Assembly: GCA_029959195.1 (NCBI GenBank)
Contig: CP114120.1
Span: 310,001-374,000 of the forward strand
Source: Dictyophora rubrovolvata
Lineage: Eukaryota; Basidiomycota; Agaricomycetes; Phallales; Phallaceae
DNA: 64,000 nucleotides
Direction: 5' to 3'
A model generated the notes under the pieces. The model made no database searches, had not been told where the DNA came from, and was given only the letters and a program-made list of their open reading frames with translations. Position numbers and translations under genes: made by a program. Positions 33,879 through 45,482 of the stretch are shown one piece after another. Position 1 is the stretch's first letter, and each line of letters begins with the position of its first letter.

Positions 33879-35019
33879 ATGTCTTCTCCCCAGCTAACTC
33901 TCTACACATCCGCGTCTCCAGCAGGTTAGTTTACTTCAATGGCTAAGACTTCTCAACCAATGTTTTGGCTTCAGGGCAATGTGTCTCGGTGGCTCTCGAT
34001 GAATTGGACATCCCCTGTATGTCTTTAGTACCATGGTCATTTTCTTGTGACAATCTCACCGTGTAAAAGATAACGTGAAAACACCGTCGGTGGCAAACAA
34101 AGAACATAAGAGTGAATGGTATCTGAAGATCAACCCAAACGGTTCGCCGAGCTTTTCAAAAATGATTCGACTTTCATCTCTCATAATACAATAGGCCGTC
34201 TCCCTGCTCTCGTTGATCACTCGAAAGAAGATTTTTCAATAATGGAATCTTCAGCCATCCTTCTTTGTACGCTATAGACCCATTCTCTTATTCATTCCAT
34301 TGACCACCTTTTCTTTCTAGACATCGCACAACACTTTGATACTAAGCACCTTATTTCTTACGATCCGATTAAAGAACCCAAACTGTTCAGTGAACAGCTT
34401 CAATGGCTCTTTTTTGCTGATGGAGGGGTCGCTCCAATGTAAGCACTTCATAATTATTAAAATTACTAACTGGCTAACGGGTCTAAAGGGCGGGTCAAGC
34501 GTAAGGCGATTTTGGTCTGAGGGATAACGCAGTGTGTCTAAACTATTATCAGTGCTCATTTTTCGCGTCTCGCGCCGGAAGATATTCCTTACGCTATCAA
34601 ACGCTACAAGGTATGATTGAATGTTTCGAAAAGATCCACCAATATGTTGATTGTAATTCGATGTAGGACGAAACAAAACGACTTTTATCCGTCCTTGAAG
34701 AGCGTTTGAAGGGCCGGGAGTGGTTGGTCGGACCTCATTACAGTTTGGCTGATATGAAATCTTTGTGAGCCTAGAGCTTTTATTTTATTTCATTCCATGG
34801 ACATAATTTGACTATGCTCTTACCGCAGCCCCTGGTACGTATCTGTATTGTATGCGGGATGATTTGACTTATGTTTAAAAAAGGATTCGCGGCGCGAAAT
34901 TCCTTGGTATCGATATTAAGGATTATCCCAACCTTGGTGCTTGGATTCAACGGATAGTGTCTCGTCCAGGAACTTATAAAGGCCTAGGCGTTCCCGAGCG
35001 GTGGGACCCAGATGCGTAG
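33879..35019 (+). CDS. Glutathione S-transferase-like protein, multi-exon
   Basis: Conjugates or reduces substrates with glutathione, usually in the cytosol. Exon 1 (33879-33924) gives MSSPQLTLYTSASPAG, the start of the thioredoxin-like domain. Next come QCVSVALDELDIPY, then VKTPSVANKEHKSEWYLKIN with NPNGRLPALVD (the cis-Pro loop) and MESSAILLYIAQHFD (the glutathione-binding Glu-Ser). The C-terminal helical domain follows (LSVLEERLKGREWLVGPHYS, LADM.SFPWI) and ends with GVPERWDPDA. The pattern resembles the yeast Ure2-like fungal class. Six or seven short introns are needed; one donor (near 34141) is less standard. The frame stays open once spliced, so it is probably functional. Confidence 0.85.
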
Positions 35020-35593
35020 GATTATCTATTCATTGCTCTCCATATTGTGATTGACCTTTCTCTGCAGACGAGCCGACGTACCAATAGAGCAAACCAGAGC
35101 TTATGGCGCAGCTGTTTATGGTTTCAAGAAAGTGGAGTAGTCATTAATCGGTCTTATGGATCAATTCAAGTTGATCATTTGATGCCGAATTTTTCTGTAG
35201 TCTTGATACTAGCTCTTCGGAGCATGAAATGATACATGGGAATGTTTATTATTTAGAAATAAAACATGTCAAAAAAAGTTTATGATATTGAACACATCAA
35301 CGAGACATCTTTGTTCCTAGCCATAGTCACATGGAGTAAGCAGACGAGCATTTCTCCTGGCTGCAGTATGAGCTCGAAAACGCACCAAAATTTGTAGAGG
35401 ACTTCCTCCTTCTAGAACACAGAAGAAGCGTGGTTGTGCGTAGTTGGTTTATGTAACGGCTTCGTGATTCGGGACCGTGACGTTAAGGTCTGTCACAGTG
35501 AAAATTCTTGAAACGTAAAAATCATAAAAGTTACCGTTCTTTTTCTATCGTTTTTTCTTTAAGTATCCCACCACTATCCTCGGTGTTCAATCG
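35020..35593. other. Intergenic, nothing recognised
   Basis: Short frames only. No supported gene. Confidence 0.3.
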
Positions 35594-36555
35594 ATGTTGT
35601 CCGATCTTTTTATCCTCGCCGGTGACGACCACGAAGAAACAACCACGTTCGATGCCCGAGTCAAATGGGCCATAACAAATCGAAAATTGTTCACATTTAA
35701 AGACAACAATGAGGTCGGAGCGCGCGTCAAGGAGATTGATTCTGACGATGATGATGAAGAAGTTGAGGTGGCGCAGCAGATTTATGAACGTCGTTATCGC
35801 GAAGCGAAGGTGAAGCTACTAGTAGAGGCGCATAAGAAAATGGAAAAGGAGGAACGTGAGGCGAGGGCTGTCGAAGAGTTTTTTGCGAAGAATCCTGAGT
35901 TACGGGGAAAATATCAGGCATGTCGTAGCTGATTCTATGCCTACGTGAACTCAAATCGTCATCGTTCTAGATCATAAAAGAGCCGGATGCCCTTCCAGGG
36001 ACTTCGAAATCCGTCGTTAAGCCCATGCGGCCCTCTTCTAAACGTAGAGTGGACGTTATCAGTGATTATCCAGATGATGGGCCGATTGATACCGTGGGGC
36101 CAAAAAAATCTCGGATCCTTATGGTATAGAAGGGATGTGCCCTTTTTCACATCCCATGCGATCATTGTCAGGAGCATCATGGCTATGAATGCCAGACGCA
36201 AATCCCGGTAGAAAATGCATGCTACCAGTGTAACAAATCATTATTGAACAACCCGGTCCATCCCCGTGGCGCCAACCGTGGTCGAGCCATGCAGAAGACC
36301 GAGGTGGAAGTCGATAGCGGAGAAGACGTTGAGACCGTCGAGACCGAGGTCGAAATGAAACCGCGTCGGTCCACTCGTATCGTTAATGAGGCCGAGGTCT
36401 CAAGCAGTGACAACGTCGTCGCTCAGGCAATTCGCTCTCAGACAATAGAACTCGCTAATATGACCGCCCTCCTGAAGAAAATCGATGAGCGACTGGAGTT
36501 TTCAAACAAGTCGACGGATATTGTGGTCGAATATCTTCATAAGCTGGTCTATTGA
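35594..36555 (+). CDS. Charged hypothetical protein with a Cys cluster, possibly interrupted
   Basis: Exon 1 begins MLSDLFILAGDDHEETTTFD. It contains an acidic run (EIDSDDDDEEVEVAQQIYE) and a long charged, probably coiled-coil helix (ERRYREAKVKLLVEAHKK). After an intron near 35918-35970 (possibly GC-AG) the text continues EPDALPGTSKSVVKPMRPSS with nuclear-signal-like KRR and PKKSR. Next is a Cys/His cluster (CDHCQEHHGYEC, ACYQCNKS) and a final helix (LANMTALLKKIDERLEF) ending at 36555. An in-frame TAG at about 36127 lies just before the Cys cluster; it is either a real defect or a missed splice. The style recalls lineage-specific mushroom gene families found beside transposons. Function unknown; nucleic-acid binding is only a guess. 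Confidence 0.45.
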
Positions 36556-36642
36556 TTTTGTTGAGGATGAACTAGGGTGGGATCTAAGTATACGTTGACG
36601 GATTGTCGGCCACGGTGGAGATGACATCTTGTTGAACGTAGC

Positions 36643-36715
36643 ACTGAGGTGCTACAATGTCTTTTGACCGGCGCCTTAGGATACTGTACAGCGCGTTATA
36701 TAATATAAGTTTTAA
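36643..36715. repeat. Second copy of the MULE foldback end, incomplete
   Basis: gcactgaggtgctac, then gtcttttgaccggcgcc, then gcgcgtt..taatata, in the same order as 4110-4190 but without the inner left hairpin arm. It lies beyond the truncated end of the F-box gene at 36900-37890. No matching right end was seen nearby. Confidence 0.6.
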
Positions 36716-36899
36716 TCCATCCCCCAATTCACTACCGTGGTCCGTGGTCCCCGACCGTATGGCAACCTCCAACACATCTTTCAAGTGGACGAGTATCAAA
36801 CCTAAATTATACTCTGACACCGCGGTTTCTTCTGGATCCGCTATTAATAAGGAAGCCTTGATAAAATTGCATACTATATTTGTCTACTTTTGTTCCTGC

Positions 36900-37890
36900 T
36901 CTAGAAAATGTGAAAGGCACTTGGGGCAGATATTGAAATACAGGCGACGCATCTTCAAATTCTTCCATATTACTGGGTAGTAACCTGCCATTTAACACTT
37001 GAAGGAAACGTCACGTTCTTGAAAATAAGGTTCATCACTCCGACCGCGTGGTTCACCTCGAGCACAAGCATTTGCAAGTTTGGCAAATTAACGCGGCGTT
37101 TAGAAGACGATTCGACGTACGATACTACGTCATCAGGATGAGTGATATGTACACATAGCAATTTGAGACGGGGCGATAGTTCGAGAAATTCAAGGAAGCG
37201 ATCAGAATTGACGGGTTCAAGCAGCGAGAGGTGAAGTTCGGACAGGTCACGGAATAAGGGACAGCCGATTTCCCATAAGTCACCGGACAATTGATGATGT
37301 ATGTGCTTGAGATTGGGAGCAATTCCCGAAAACAAGGTTTTCAAAAGTTTTGTTTTATTCAGACCGTCCAAGTCATCTATATACCAAACAAAGCACGTTT
37401 GAAGTTTCAGCGCGGGTTGTTGTAGGTATGACGAGGCTTGCCGGATCATTCTTTTCAGGACAACAGGCTTAAGTTGAGTTTTTCCAAATGACTCAGGATT
37501 AACCTGCATGTGTAGTACTTTGAATCGATGGAGCTCCCGAAAAACGGCGGAAAGCATGCTCGAGGTGTGCACGCAGCCCAGTCTGCGATCATCTTTCAAT
37601 TCGATGAATACGTTCAACAAAGATGAACCAGATCGACGAAGTAACTCCATTATTCCACTTGGATTCATATTCGGGATAGAAAGGCAAGTCCATATAGTTG
37701 AATCGGATAGAAGAGCGTGTCTCCACGAACGGCAGACATGCGACGCGACTATGGGAGGAGATACCACGTGAAAATGTAATAAGGGTTCATCATATTCGTC
37801 GGGCGCCATTGTGTACACGGAGTCGTAGAGAATTATCTCTCTAAAAACACCATAAGAAAGACGGGTAAACGAAGGAAAATGCAGCGCCAT
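36900..37890 (-). pseudogene. F-box/LRR-like gene, C-terminally truncated
   Basis: Start chosen at 37890 (MALHFPSFTRLSYGVFREII), which aligns with the start of the intact copy at 50134. The F-box and SHVCRSWRHALLSDSTIWTC are intact, followed by leucine-rich text to VKWQVTTQ at about 36970. The frame is then lost and the homology fades by about 36900 (YLPQVPFTF). The last 200 or so residues of intact members are missing. The upstream flank (37900-37975) also matches 50150-50230, so the two arose by segmental duplication. Confidence 0.85.
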
Positions 37891-38397
37891 TTTTTTGCAC
37901 AGCGGTTCAACCAGAAGAGTTTTACGCGTTGGAGCAATTGTGACTGGAGCGGTGTCACGGTCTCTGGTAGCGCCTAACTCGGCTCCGTTGCTTTGGCACG
38001 CAGCAAACATTGAGCAAACAACAGTGAACACTCCGACCCATGCCAGAGGACCGAGGTAGGACAGCACTCGACTAAAGGGAATTCCTGAAAACTCTCAATT
38101 CTTTGAATACGAGTATCCATGTTGGCCGAAATCCATTTTTCCGTTTTCAAATTCCATCTGTTCCATGTCGGAAGGATTAAGTATCAGAAGTTGTCATTTT
38201 CCCTTAACATGCTCTTTTAACTTCGCATGTGTCCGTTTGAAACATTTTTTGTATTATTATAACTAGCACGGATGAAATCCATAAAAGTGACATTCTTAAC
38301 ATTGGCATGGTGTTTTAAATTTTTGTTAATCATTTCAGGTAAAGAAAAAAAAAACGCATCTTTCAAACCAGCTTTTGAAGTTACACTTTATCTAATG

Positions 38398-40095
38398 TCA
38401 TTCAATGACGATTGGGACGACCGAGACAGAGATATCACGATCCTCTTGCAGTCGTAGCATAGATTCCACACCTCTCACTTCTACGCAGCGGATGAATATT
38501 CGTAAAGGATAGCCTTCCTCTCGTCGCCTCCTGGCACAGGTACGAAGCATGGCCATGTCCGTCTCCATTAAGGGACCTTCGAGCTCCACATATAACTCAC
38601 GCAAATGGGGAAAAGGACAGACAGACGGAGCGGACGTTATCACATTAGGATTGATGGACGAGAGTTCTTCTTTCGGGTCGACAAGAACCAAACGTCTGAG
38701 ATTCTGCGCCAGATTCCTATTAGATTTCGAGGCCGGTTCGAGGGCAGGTAAATCCTCCGGTATCAGCTCCGACAAGAATGATAAAGATGGCTCGTCATCG
38801 TTAAAAAAGGATGTGTATTTATGCCTAATGGTCAGGGACTCCAGGCTCGACATTGGATCGATAATTTCTGGAAAATGACACCCGAACAGTTCCATTTCAG
38901 TTAAATATCCGAATTCAACAGAAACGTCCAAAAAGGTGATATCGATATCAGAAAATTCGAGGGAATCCACTAAAGAATACCAAAGATTCACTAGATCTGA
39001 CATGTCCTCAGAAAGATACACGATTTTATTGTCAGTGAATCGATTAATGTATTTTGAACTGGTATTTTCTCCAAGAGACAGACGTACAGCTTCTCCGCGA
39101 GCGATCCAGATACGTAGAGTTGTGAAATGTACTCGGGACATCCATGATTCAAGTATTTGCAGCGGATCCGCAGATCCGGGCAGATATTGGGAAATAACCT
39201 GCCACTTGACGCCTGTAGGAAATGTCACGTTTTTCAAAATCAAATCTAGAAATTCGACCGTGCGGTTCACCTCGAGCACAAGCATTTGCAGGTTTGGCAA
39301 ATTTACGCGACGCTCGGGAGAGAATTCCAAAAATGCCGACACGTCATACCGGTTGACATAAACACGGAGAAATTGAAGGCGGGGCGATAATTTGAGAAAA
39401 TCGAGGAAAAGACCAAAATCCATAGTAGATTCATCAGGGAAGGAAAAGTGGAGTTCGGATAGATCATGGAATAGAGGACAGCTTATTTCTATCAAGCTAG
39501 AGGAAAATCGGTGATGGATGTGCTTGAGATTGGGAGCATTCCCCGAGAACAACGTGTCCAGAAATTTTCCATGCGGATCGCGGGACCAGAAAAAGAACAT
39601 CTGCAGGTTCGGCGCGGGTTGTTGTAGATACAACAAGGTTTGTCGGATCAATAACGTTTGGAAATTAGGCTCGAGCTGAAATCCGCTAAGCCTAGGATCA
39701 ACCTGCATATGCAGTATCCTAAATCGATGGACATTCTGAAACACGGAGGAAAGTATTTTCGACATCTCGTCATAATCCATCTCGTAACTCGGATGGGCCT
39801 TCAGCTTGAGAAACACATCCAATAAAGCAGATCCGGATCGACGGAGCAATTCTGTTATACCGCTCGGTTTCATTTTTGGAATCGAAAGGCACGTCCACAT
39901 GATTGGATCGAATAGAAGGGCCTGTCTCCACGAATGGCAAACGTGGGAGGCGAGTAAAGGGGGTGACGCTACGTCGAGAAGCAGCAAGGGTTCATCATAT
40001 TCCTCAGGCTCCGGTGTGTACGCATAGACATCAAAAATGATCTTTCTGAAGATGTCGTAAGAGACAGAGGTAAAAGGAGAAGAATTCAGCTTCAT
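38398..40095 (-). CDS. F-box/LRR-like protein, intact, single exon
   Basis: 565 residues. The F-box is at about residues 10-70 (SVSYDIFRKIIFDVYAYTP, then SHVCHSWRQALLFDPIMWTC), the surface that binds Skp1 in SCF ubiquitin ligases. A family-specific IPKMKPSGITELLRRSGSAL follows. The remainder is leucine-rich-like, with repeated 'LP.LQ.LVLEVN' and 'P..L.IRHKY' strands likely to recognise targets, and a conserved tail (LRELYVELEGPLMETD). No intron is needed. It is head-to-head with the plus-strand copy at 40189. The substrate is unknown. Confidence 0.9.
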   Translation of the reverse strand: MKLNSSPFTSVSYDIFRKIIFDVYAYTPEPEEYDEPLLLLDVASPPLLASHVCHSWRQALLFDPIMWTCLSIPKMKPSGITELLRRSGSALLDVFLKLKAHPSYEMDYDEMSKILSSVFQNVHRFRILHMQVDPRLSGFQLEPNFQTLLIRQTLLYLQQPAPNLQMFFFWSRDPHGKFLDTLFSGNAPNLKHIHHRFSSSLIEISCPLFHDLSELHFSFPDESTMDFGLFLDFLKLSPRLQFLRVYVNRYDVSAFLEFSPERRVNLPNLQMLVLEVNRTVEFLDLILKNVTFPTGVKWQVISQYLPGSADPLQILESWMSRVHFTTLRIWIARGEAVRLSLGENTSSKYINRFTDNKIVYLSEDMSDLVNLWYSLVDSLEFSDIDITFLDVSVEFGYLTEMELFGCHFPEIIDPMSSLESLTIRHKYTSFFNDDEPSLSFLSELIPEDLPALEPASKSNRNLAQNLRRLVLVDPKEELSSINPNVITSAPSVCPFPHLRELYVELEGPLMETDMAMLRTCARRRREEGYPLRIFIRCVEVRGVESMLRLQEDRDISVSVVPIVIE

Positions 40096-40188
40096 CGTTG
40101 TAAACAGTGATGGCGGCTAGAACTCCGTGAATCACGTAATAGTCACGACGTCACAGTTCTTAGCATCCGACGACTCCCGAGCAGCAGA
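40096..40188. promoter_or_regulatory. 93-bp head-to-head spacer between two F-box copies
   Basis: This gap separates the ATGs of the minus-strand gene (40095) and the plus-strand copy (40189). Any promoter for both must lie here or within the genes; 'acgtcacagttc' stands out but I can name no confirmed motif. Confidence 0.35.
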
Positions 40189-41808
40189 ATGGCTTCCCCC
40201 ATGGAACGTGTTCCGTAAGACGTACTGAGCGAAATTATGCTCTACTCTGACAAGTATACACTGGAGGTGCAGTCTGACGAACCTGAATTTAATTTACAAG
40301 TACTAGCACCCCCTATCACCGCGTCGCACTTCTGCCGTTCATGGAGACACGCTCTTTTATCAGATCTTGCAATGTGGACGTGCCTTGTGATTCCCAGAAT
40401 GAAATCCGACGGGATAATGGAGTTGCTTCGTCGGTCGGGATCTTCTTCATTAAATGTCTTTCTCTAGCTGAACGATGCTTGCGAGCTGGGTTACGAGGAG
40501 ACGCTGGACATGCTTTCCACCCTCTTCGAGCAAATCCATCGATTCAGCGTGTTGCGCGTGCAAATCGACTCGTGGGACTATCAACCTCCCGATCTCATAG
40601 AAGCATCGGTTCGAGTGGTGATGTCTTCCCTTCAACGACCCGCGCCGAGATTACAGGCGTTCTCTTTTTCGTACGGTTATCTAGAGGTTGACACGGAATT
40701 CAATCCCGACTATGCAGTCATAGGCAGCCTATTTTCCGGAAATGCACCCAATCTTAAGCAAGTACACCATCGACTTTCCCTAGAGTGTCAAAAATCACAT
40801 TGCGCTGTATTCAACGATTTATCGGAGCTTTATCTCACTCCACCTTTCAACATGCAGTTCGATCTCTTCCTTGATCTTCTAGAAGCATCCCCCCGCCTTA
40901 AATTGCTTCATTTTCATGCCATTCTGGATGACGTGGGGGTCTTCGAACCATCTTCCGATCATAAGGTACATCTACCATGTCTGGAAAAACTCGTGCTCGA
41001 GGTGAACACTGCGGCTGAAATGTTGGGTTTGTTTATGAAACACGTAACCTTTCCCTCAAACGTTAAGTGGCACATTTCTGTTCCGCACCTTCGCGACCTT
41101 GAAGAGTCGTTGCCTCTGCTTCAAGCGCGCTTTACATATCTTCATGCACGAATCAGCCGAAAATTTGTATACCTTCGTTTCGAAGAAGAACCAGACGAGG
41201 ATCAATCCAATGGCAATATACTCGTCTGCAGATACCGCTATATAGAGGAATTAAGGGATAATTGGAATCCACTGATGCGTGCCATAAAATCATCACATAG
41301 TATCACTCACATAGACCTCCGGCCCAGTGATTTGTCGGATTACTATGGGATATTCCCGATCATTTTCGCTGAAATGTCGAGTTTAAAGTCTCTAGCAATT
41401 AGACAAATCTGACCATTCTCCCTTGATACGAACAAAACACGCTTAATATGTTTGGCTGCATTGACACCGGATCTGGAAAATATGGAAGAAAATACGGATA
41501 CCACGAATTCGATTCAGAATCTACAGTCGGACTTGGTAGATACCCCCGCCTATAGTTCTTCCCCGCCAAACCTCCCCACGCCCGTGATTTATTGTCCCCT
41601 GTTACGCACAGTAACACTTCAGTTGTGTAGTCCACTAAAGACAGAACATGCCGAGATGCTCAGCAAATGCTCTGTCATAAGGCGGAAGATGGGCCATCCT
41701 TTGCGAATACGTGTCCAATGCCCGCAAATAGACGAAGGCGTGGAATATATACTGCAACGGCCAGAATTGAATGACGCCATCAGGGTCTTTTTTATTCCCT
41801 CGGATTGA
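40189..41808 (+). pseudogene. F-box/LRR-like gene with three in-frame stops
   Basis: One reading phase runs from ATG 40189 to the TGA at 41806-41808 (540 codons), with stops only at 40216-40218 (TAA, inside the F-box: VP*DVLSEIM), 40465-40467 (TAG) and 41410-41412 (TGA). No frameshift is needed to keep alignment with the intact copies. Landmarks are SHFCRSWRHALLSDLAMWTC, NAPNLKQVHHRLSLECQ and LPCLEKLVLEVNTAAEM. A nonsense-only pattern suggests recent decay. The first stop prevents a complete F-box product unless translation starts later. Confidence 0.85.
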
Positions 41809-42614
41809 AAAGGAATTAAACGTTTGACAATATACACCTCAAAGTAAGCAATTAATTAAAGTGCTGTCTTTTCCTGTTTTCAATTTCATAAAAGGTCTGT
41901 TACAGATCTCAATACTTGGACAGCAACATTTCACCACCGTGGATAACTATTTATTTAATTGATTACATGTCTCAAATGGGTACCACTAATCTTATGCATA
42001 ATTTTTATTCGTTTGCTTGTATATCATATCTCAACACATATATCTTTCCCGGAAAAATGCTGACGCTAAGATCTCGCAAGTGACTCGAGCTCGGCAGGCA
42101 AACTCTTAACTTCACGGGTGGCACTACTCTTTTAAATCACTGCATTTGACTAGTAGTGCCTTTGGCGCGACCCTCAGTGACGTCACGCGTTACTCATCGC
42201 GCAGTTTGATGTCTTCCACCTTCCACTAAGAAATTTGACCTGCTAATAGACAATGACATACTCAGCAAGACGACCCGCGTCTGAACGCCTATCCTTACGA
42301 CACTTCGAGCGCGAGCGATTATGCTGTACACTTACGTGCGTGCGGTGGAGCTAGGGGAAGATTTGTTGTTTATTTGTGGATGCGCTCTCTTATACGGTCC
42401 CACGATGTGTACTGGGACGGGAAAATGTAAAAAGATGGATGCCAACTGATGTGAGTGAAAGTGAAAGCTATCTATGATGATGATGGTGTGGAAAAGGTGA
42501 TCGCTTCTACTAGCGCTCTCTGCGCTCTACAGGATGGTGCCGCCTCGGCACCTTCCTATGACAAATCATCGCTGTAAAATTTTCCTGACCACCACTGTAC
42601 AGTCCACCAAAAAT
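41809..42614. other. Intergenic, nothing recognised
   Basis: No supported gene. The last 30 bases are shared with the upstream flank of the F-box copy at 3089, marking the duplicated segment. Confidence 0.35.
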
Positions 42615-43924
42615 ATGTTCAACAGAATGACACCTGCCTTTGAACGTTTTCCTTACGACATTTTTAGAGAAATCGTGCTCCATAACTTATGTTGATACAC
42701 TGAAGTTACCCCAAGAAGCCGAATTCGATATAGAAGTCCTATCGCCTCCTCGCATGTCTGTCGTTCGTGGAGACGTGCTCTCCTATTAAATTCTACAATG
42801 TGGACGTGCCTTTTATTTCCCGAGATGCGCCCCGAGTGGATAATGGAGTTCGTAGGTCGGATTCTGCTTTATTAGACGTGTCCCTCGTCATCCACCAAGA
42901 CCACCTGACGTCCAAGATGAGTTACGATGAGAAATCGAATGTGCTTTCGACCCTCTTCCAGCAAATCCATCGATTCAGAATATTGCGCGTGCCAGTTGAC
43001 ATTTGGAATACGAGTTCTCCTCCAGATTCTATAGAAGTATTGGCCCAACGGGCTGTCTCATACCTTCAACTACCCGCGCCGAAGCTACAAACGCTATCTT
43101 TTTGGTACCATTATGACGATCTCGACCCGGACTCCAGTCCCGATTACACAGTTATCAAGAAGCTGTTTTCGGGAGATGCACCCAGGCTTGAGCGATTGCA
43201 TCATCGACTTTCCCGCGACCTCGAAGAATTAGGCTTGTTCTGTGTTCCATAATCTATTGGAGCTGCGTCTCAGTCTGGTTTTCGACTTGATCTTTGGTCG
43301 TTTCCTTGATCTTCTAGCATCATCTCCCCGCCTCAAGCTTCTTCTTCTTGATGTCGACTCGATTGGCCTTTCGGCATATTTCGAACAACCTTCTAACCGT
43401 AATGTTGGTTTGCCGTTCCTGGAGAAGCTCGTGCTCGAGGTGGACTCCATGATCGGGCTGATAGACTTTGTTTCGAAACATGTGACTCTACCCTCAAGTA
43501 TCCAGTGGCTTATCGTTTTCCGGCATTATCCTGGTCTTGAACAGTCGTCGTCTGTATCTCAATTTCTATCTCGAGCGCACTTGAAATCCTTTCGTATCCG
43601 ATCCTCCCCCTCCTTCGCACGGTTGGCCTTCCAAAAATTGAATATAATCACATCAATTCCTTTATTGTCTATACTCGTAAAGAAGACATACAGGACCTGG
43701 TGGATTTTTGGGATTCAGTAATACGTGCTATCAAACTATGCTCCCGGATCACTCACATGGAACTCGACATTGGAGATTTCTCGGATCATTTACGTCGAAA
43801 GGCGGGCTATCCTTTCCAGATGCATGTTCGTTGCACGCAGATAAAACAAGGTGTTGAAGAAATGCGAGAACTGCTGGAGGACAACTCTATTAAGATCTCC
43901 GTTTCTCCGCTTGATACTGCGTAA
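42615..43924 (+). pseudogene. F-box/LRR-like gene, frameshifted and internally shortened
   Basis: MFNRMTPAFERFPYDIFREI starts well, then the frame breaks at about 42690 within the F-box. It runs open again from about 42850 to 43250 and in a third phase from there. A C-terminal piece (RKAGYPFQMHVRCTQIKQGV) joins directly to an upstream segment, so about 100 codons of the usual middle are missing. It is the nearest relative of the MULE-split copy at 3089-4113 / 22663-23000. Confidence 0.85.
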
Positions 43925-44229
43925 AGAGAAATCACACTTACAATAGTTTCTCACCTTATGGTGAGCAACGGCAATTTGTTTCGTCGTTATTCGACTCAAT
44001 ACTAAGGTCGTTGCAGGTTTTGTTTCTAACGCTTAATCACTACGCCGCTACTTTAATGTTCTGTATATATGCCATTAATGATATACGTTAGTGTTCTATC
44101 ATAACCTCACTGCTCAGGGCAGCCTCAAGCTCGAGGTTTAGTGACGTGTCCATAACTGGGTGATGCGGGCTTGGCGCCTTGCTTCAAAAAGCTCGACAGC
44201 CCACGATCTGCGCCAAAACATGTCGCGGG

Positions 44230-44640
44230 AAATGACTGCTTTTGTTTGGACGAGGGGCCAAGTTTAATTTACAAGTGCTATCACCACCCATCCGCCTCGC
44301 ATGTGTGGAGACGTGCTCTACTGTCAGATCCGACAATGGGGTCGTGCTTTTTGACCCCCCAAATGAAGCCCGATGGGATGATGGAGCTCCTTCGTCGATC
44401 GGATTCTTCACACTTGAATGTCTTCCTCGAATTAAACGATACTCAAGGAATGGATCATGCCAATACGGCAGAGATGCTCTCCTCCCTCTTCCAGAAAAAC
44501 CATCGAGTATTGCGCTTAAAGATTAAGCCTCATACTTATCTACCTGGGCCTTCTCTCGGTTGTTTGGGATCATTAGTCCAACTGGTTTTGTCACATCTCA
44601 AACGACTGACTCCCCAACTTTGGAGGTAAAACATCAAGCT
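44230..44640 (+). pseudogene. F-box gene fragment
   Basis: SASHVWRRALLSDPTMGSC and MKPDGMMELLRRSDSSHLN are the post-F-box block, followed by AEMLSSLFQKNHRVLRLK. The F-box itself is missing and the text ends at LKRLTPQLWR, far short of full length. Confidence 0.75.
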
Positions 44641-45053
44641 GCGAACAAAATATCGATGATTAATCGACGAGTACTGAGTGATGTCGAAAACAGTAGCACC
44701 AAGTATGAGTGCCTGTGTAGCTAGTTTTAGCTTAGTCACGCACTCACCTAAAGAATTCAAATCGAGTGGGATAATGAAAGTAACTGGTTATGCAACCCAA
44801 CGCCTTTTTTGTCGTACCGACTGTTCTAAGTGGTACACTGTTTAATAACGAAATTTGGAGGCGTATCAACCAACCTTGTCCGAGTCGGGCCGTGTCCAGC
44901 CCGCGGCGCCAAATTCACCGCCGCTTCACGTACGCGATGATATGTAAAATGACCATGGTGGTTGCTTTCTTTTCTTCAACATCCCAGACCTTTCATAACT
45001 AATGTCAGTGCATCCGGTTCAAACGACACAATCAAACTGATTTTCTTGCCAGT
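44641..45053. other. Upstream region of the first 126-residue family gene
   Basis: From about 44880 it matches the regions before 47455 and 53003 ('ccatggtggttg', 'cataacta', 'ctgattttcttgccagt'), so the duplicated unit includes about 170 bp of 5' flank. Confidence 0.5.
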
Positions 45054-45482
45054 ATGTCTACTACTAACCAGTCGCAATCCACGCGCATTCCACGTTACTA
45101 TCGCCTGGGCGGGTATACCATCAGTTTGGAGACCGCAGCCAAGTGGGCCGAACGCCTGACAGGTTGGGAGATGCATCTAACTAGGGGTAAACACGATGTC
45201 CAACACGCTATCTTTCCCATATTGAGACCCCATCTCATCAATTTTCGCCTGGTTGGCCCACAAGAAGAATTTAGATTCATGTTCGTCACAAAAAGTGGTC
45301 CATTCCGCGGATATCGCGATATGCCCTCGTCAGAGATATTGCAATTTGAACGTTGTCAGAAGGATGACATCGTTCAACAGCTCCTTGACAGTGAAGGTAT
45401 ATTGTCGTCAATTATTTGGTGGGTCTACTCATTGAATTTGTCAGGTATTACTCCGTACGCATACGAAACGGTTCTCGATTAA
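45054..45482 (+). CDS. 126-residue family protein, copy 1 (unknown function)
   Basis: Begins MSTTNQSQSTRIPRYYRLGG. A GT-AG intron at 45397-45444 (48 bp) sits after LLDSE. Spliced, the product ends GITPYAYETVLD and is 126 residues; unspliced, the frame stays open and gives 142. Family landmarks are GGYTISLETAAKWAERLTGW, LINFRLVG, FRFMFVTKSGPFRGYRDMPS and SEILQFE. There is no signal peptide or membrane span. I do not recognise the fold. It is one of three copies on the plus strand. Confidence 0.75.
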   Translation: MSTTNQSQSTRIPRYYRLGGYTISLETAAKWAERLTGWEMHLTRGKHDVQHAIFPILRPHLINFRLVGPQEEFRFMFVTKSGPFRGYRDMPSSEILQFERCQKDDIVQQLLDSEGILSSIIWWVYSLNLSGITPYAYETVLD

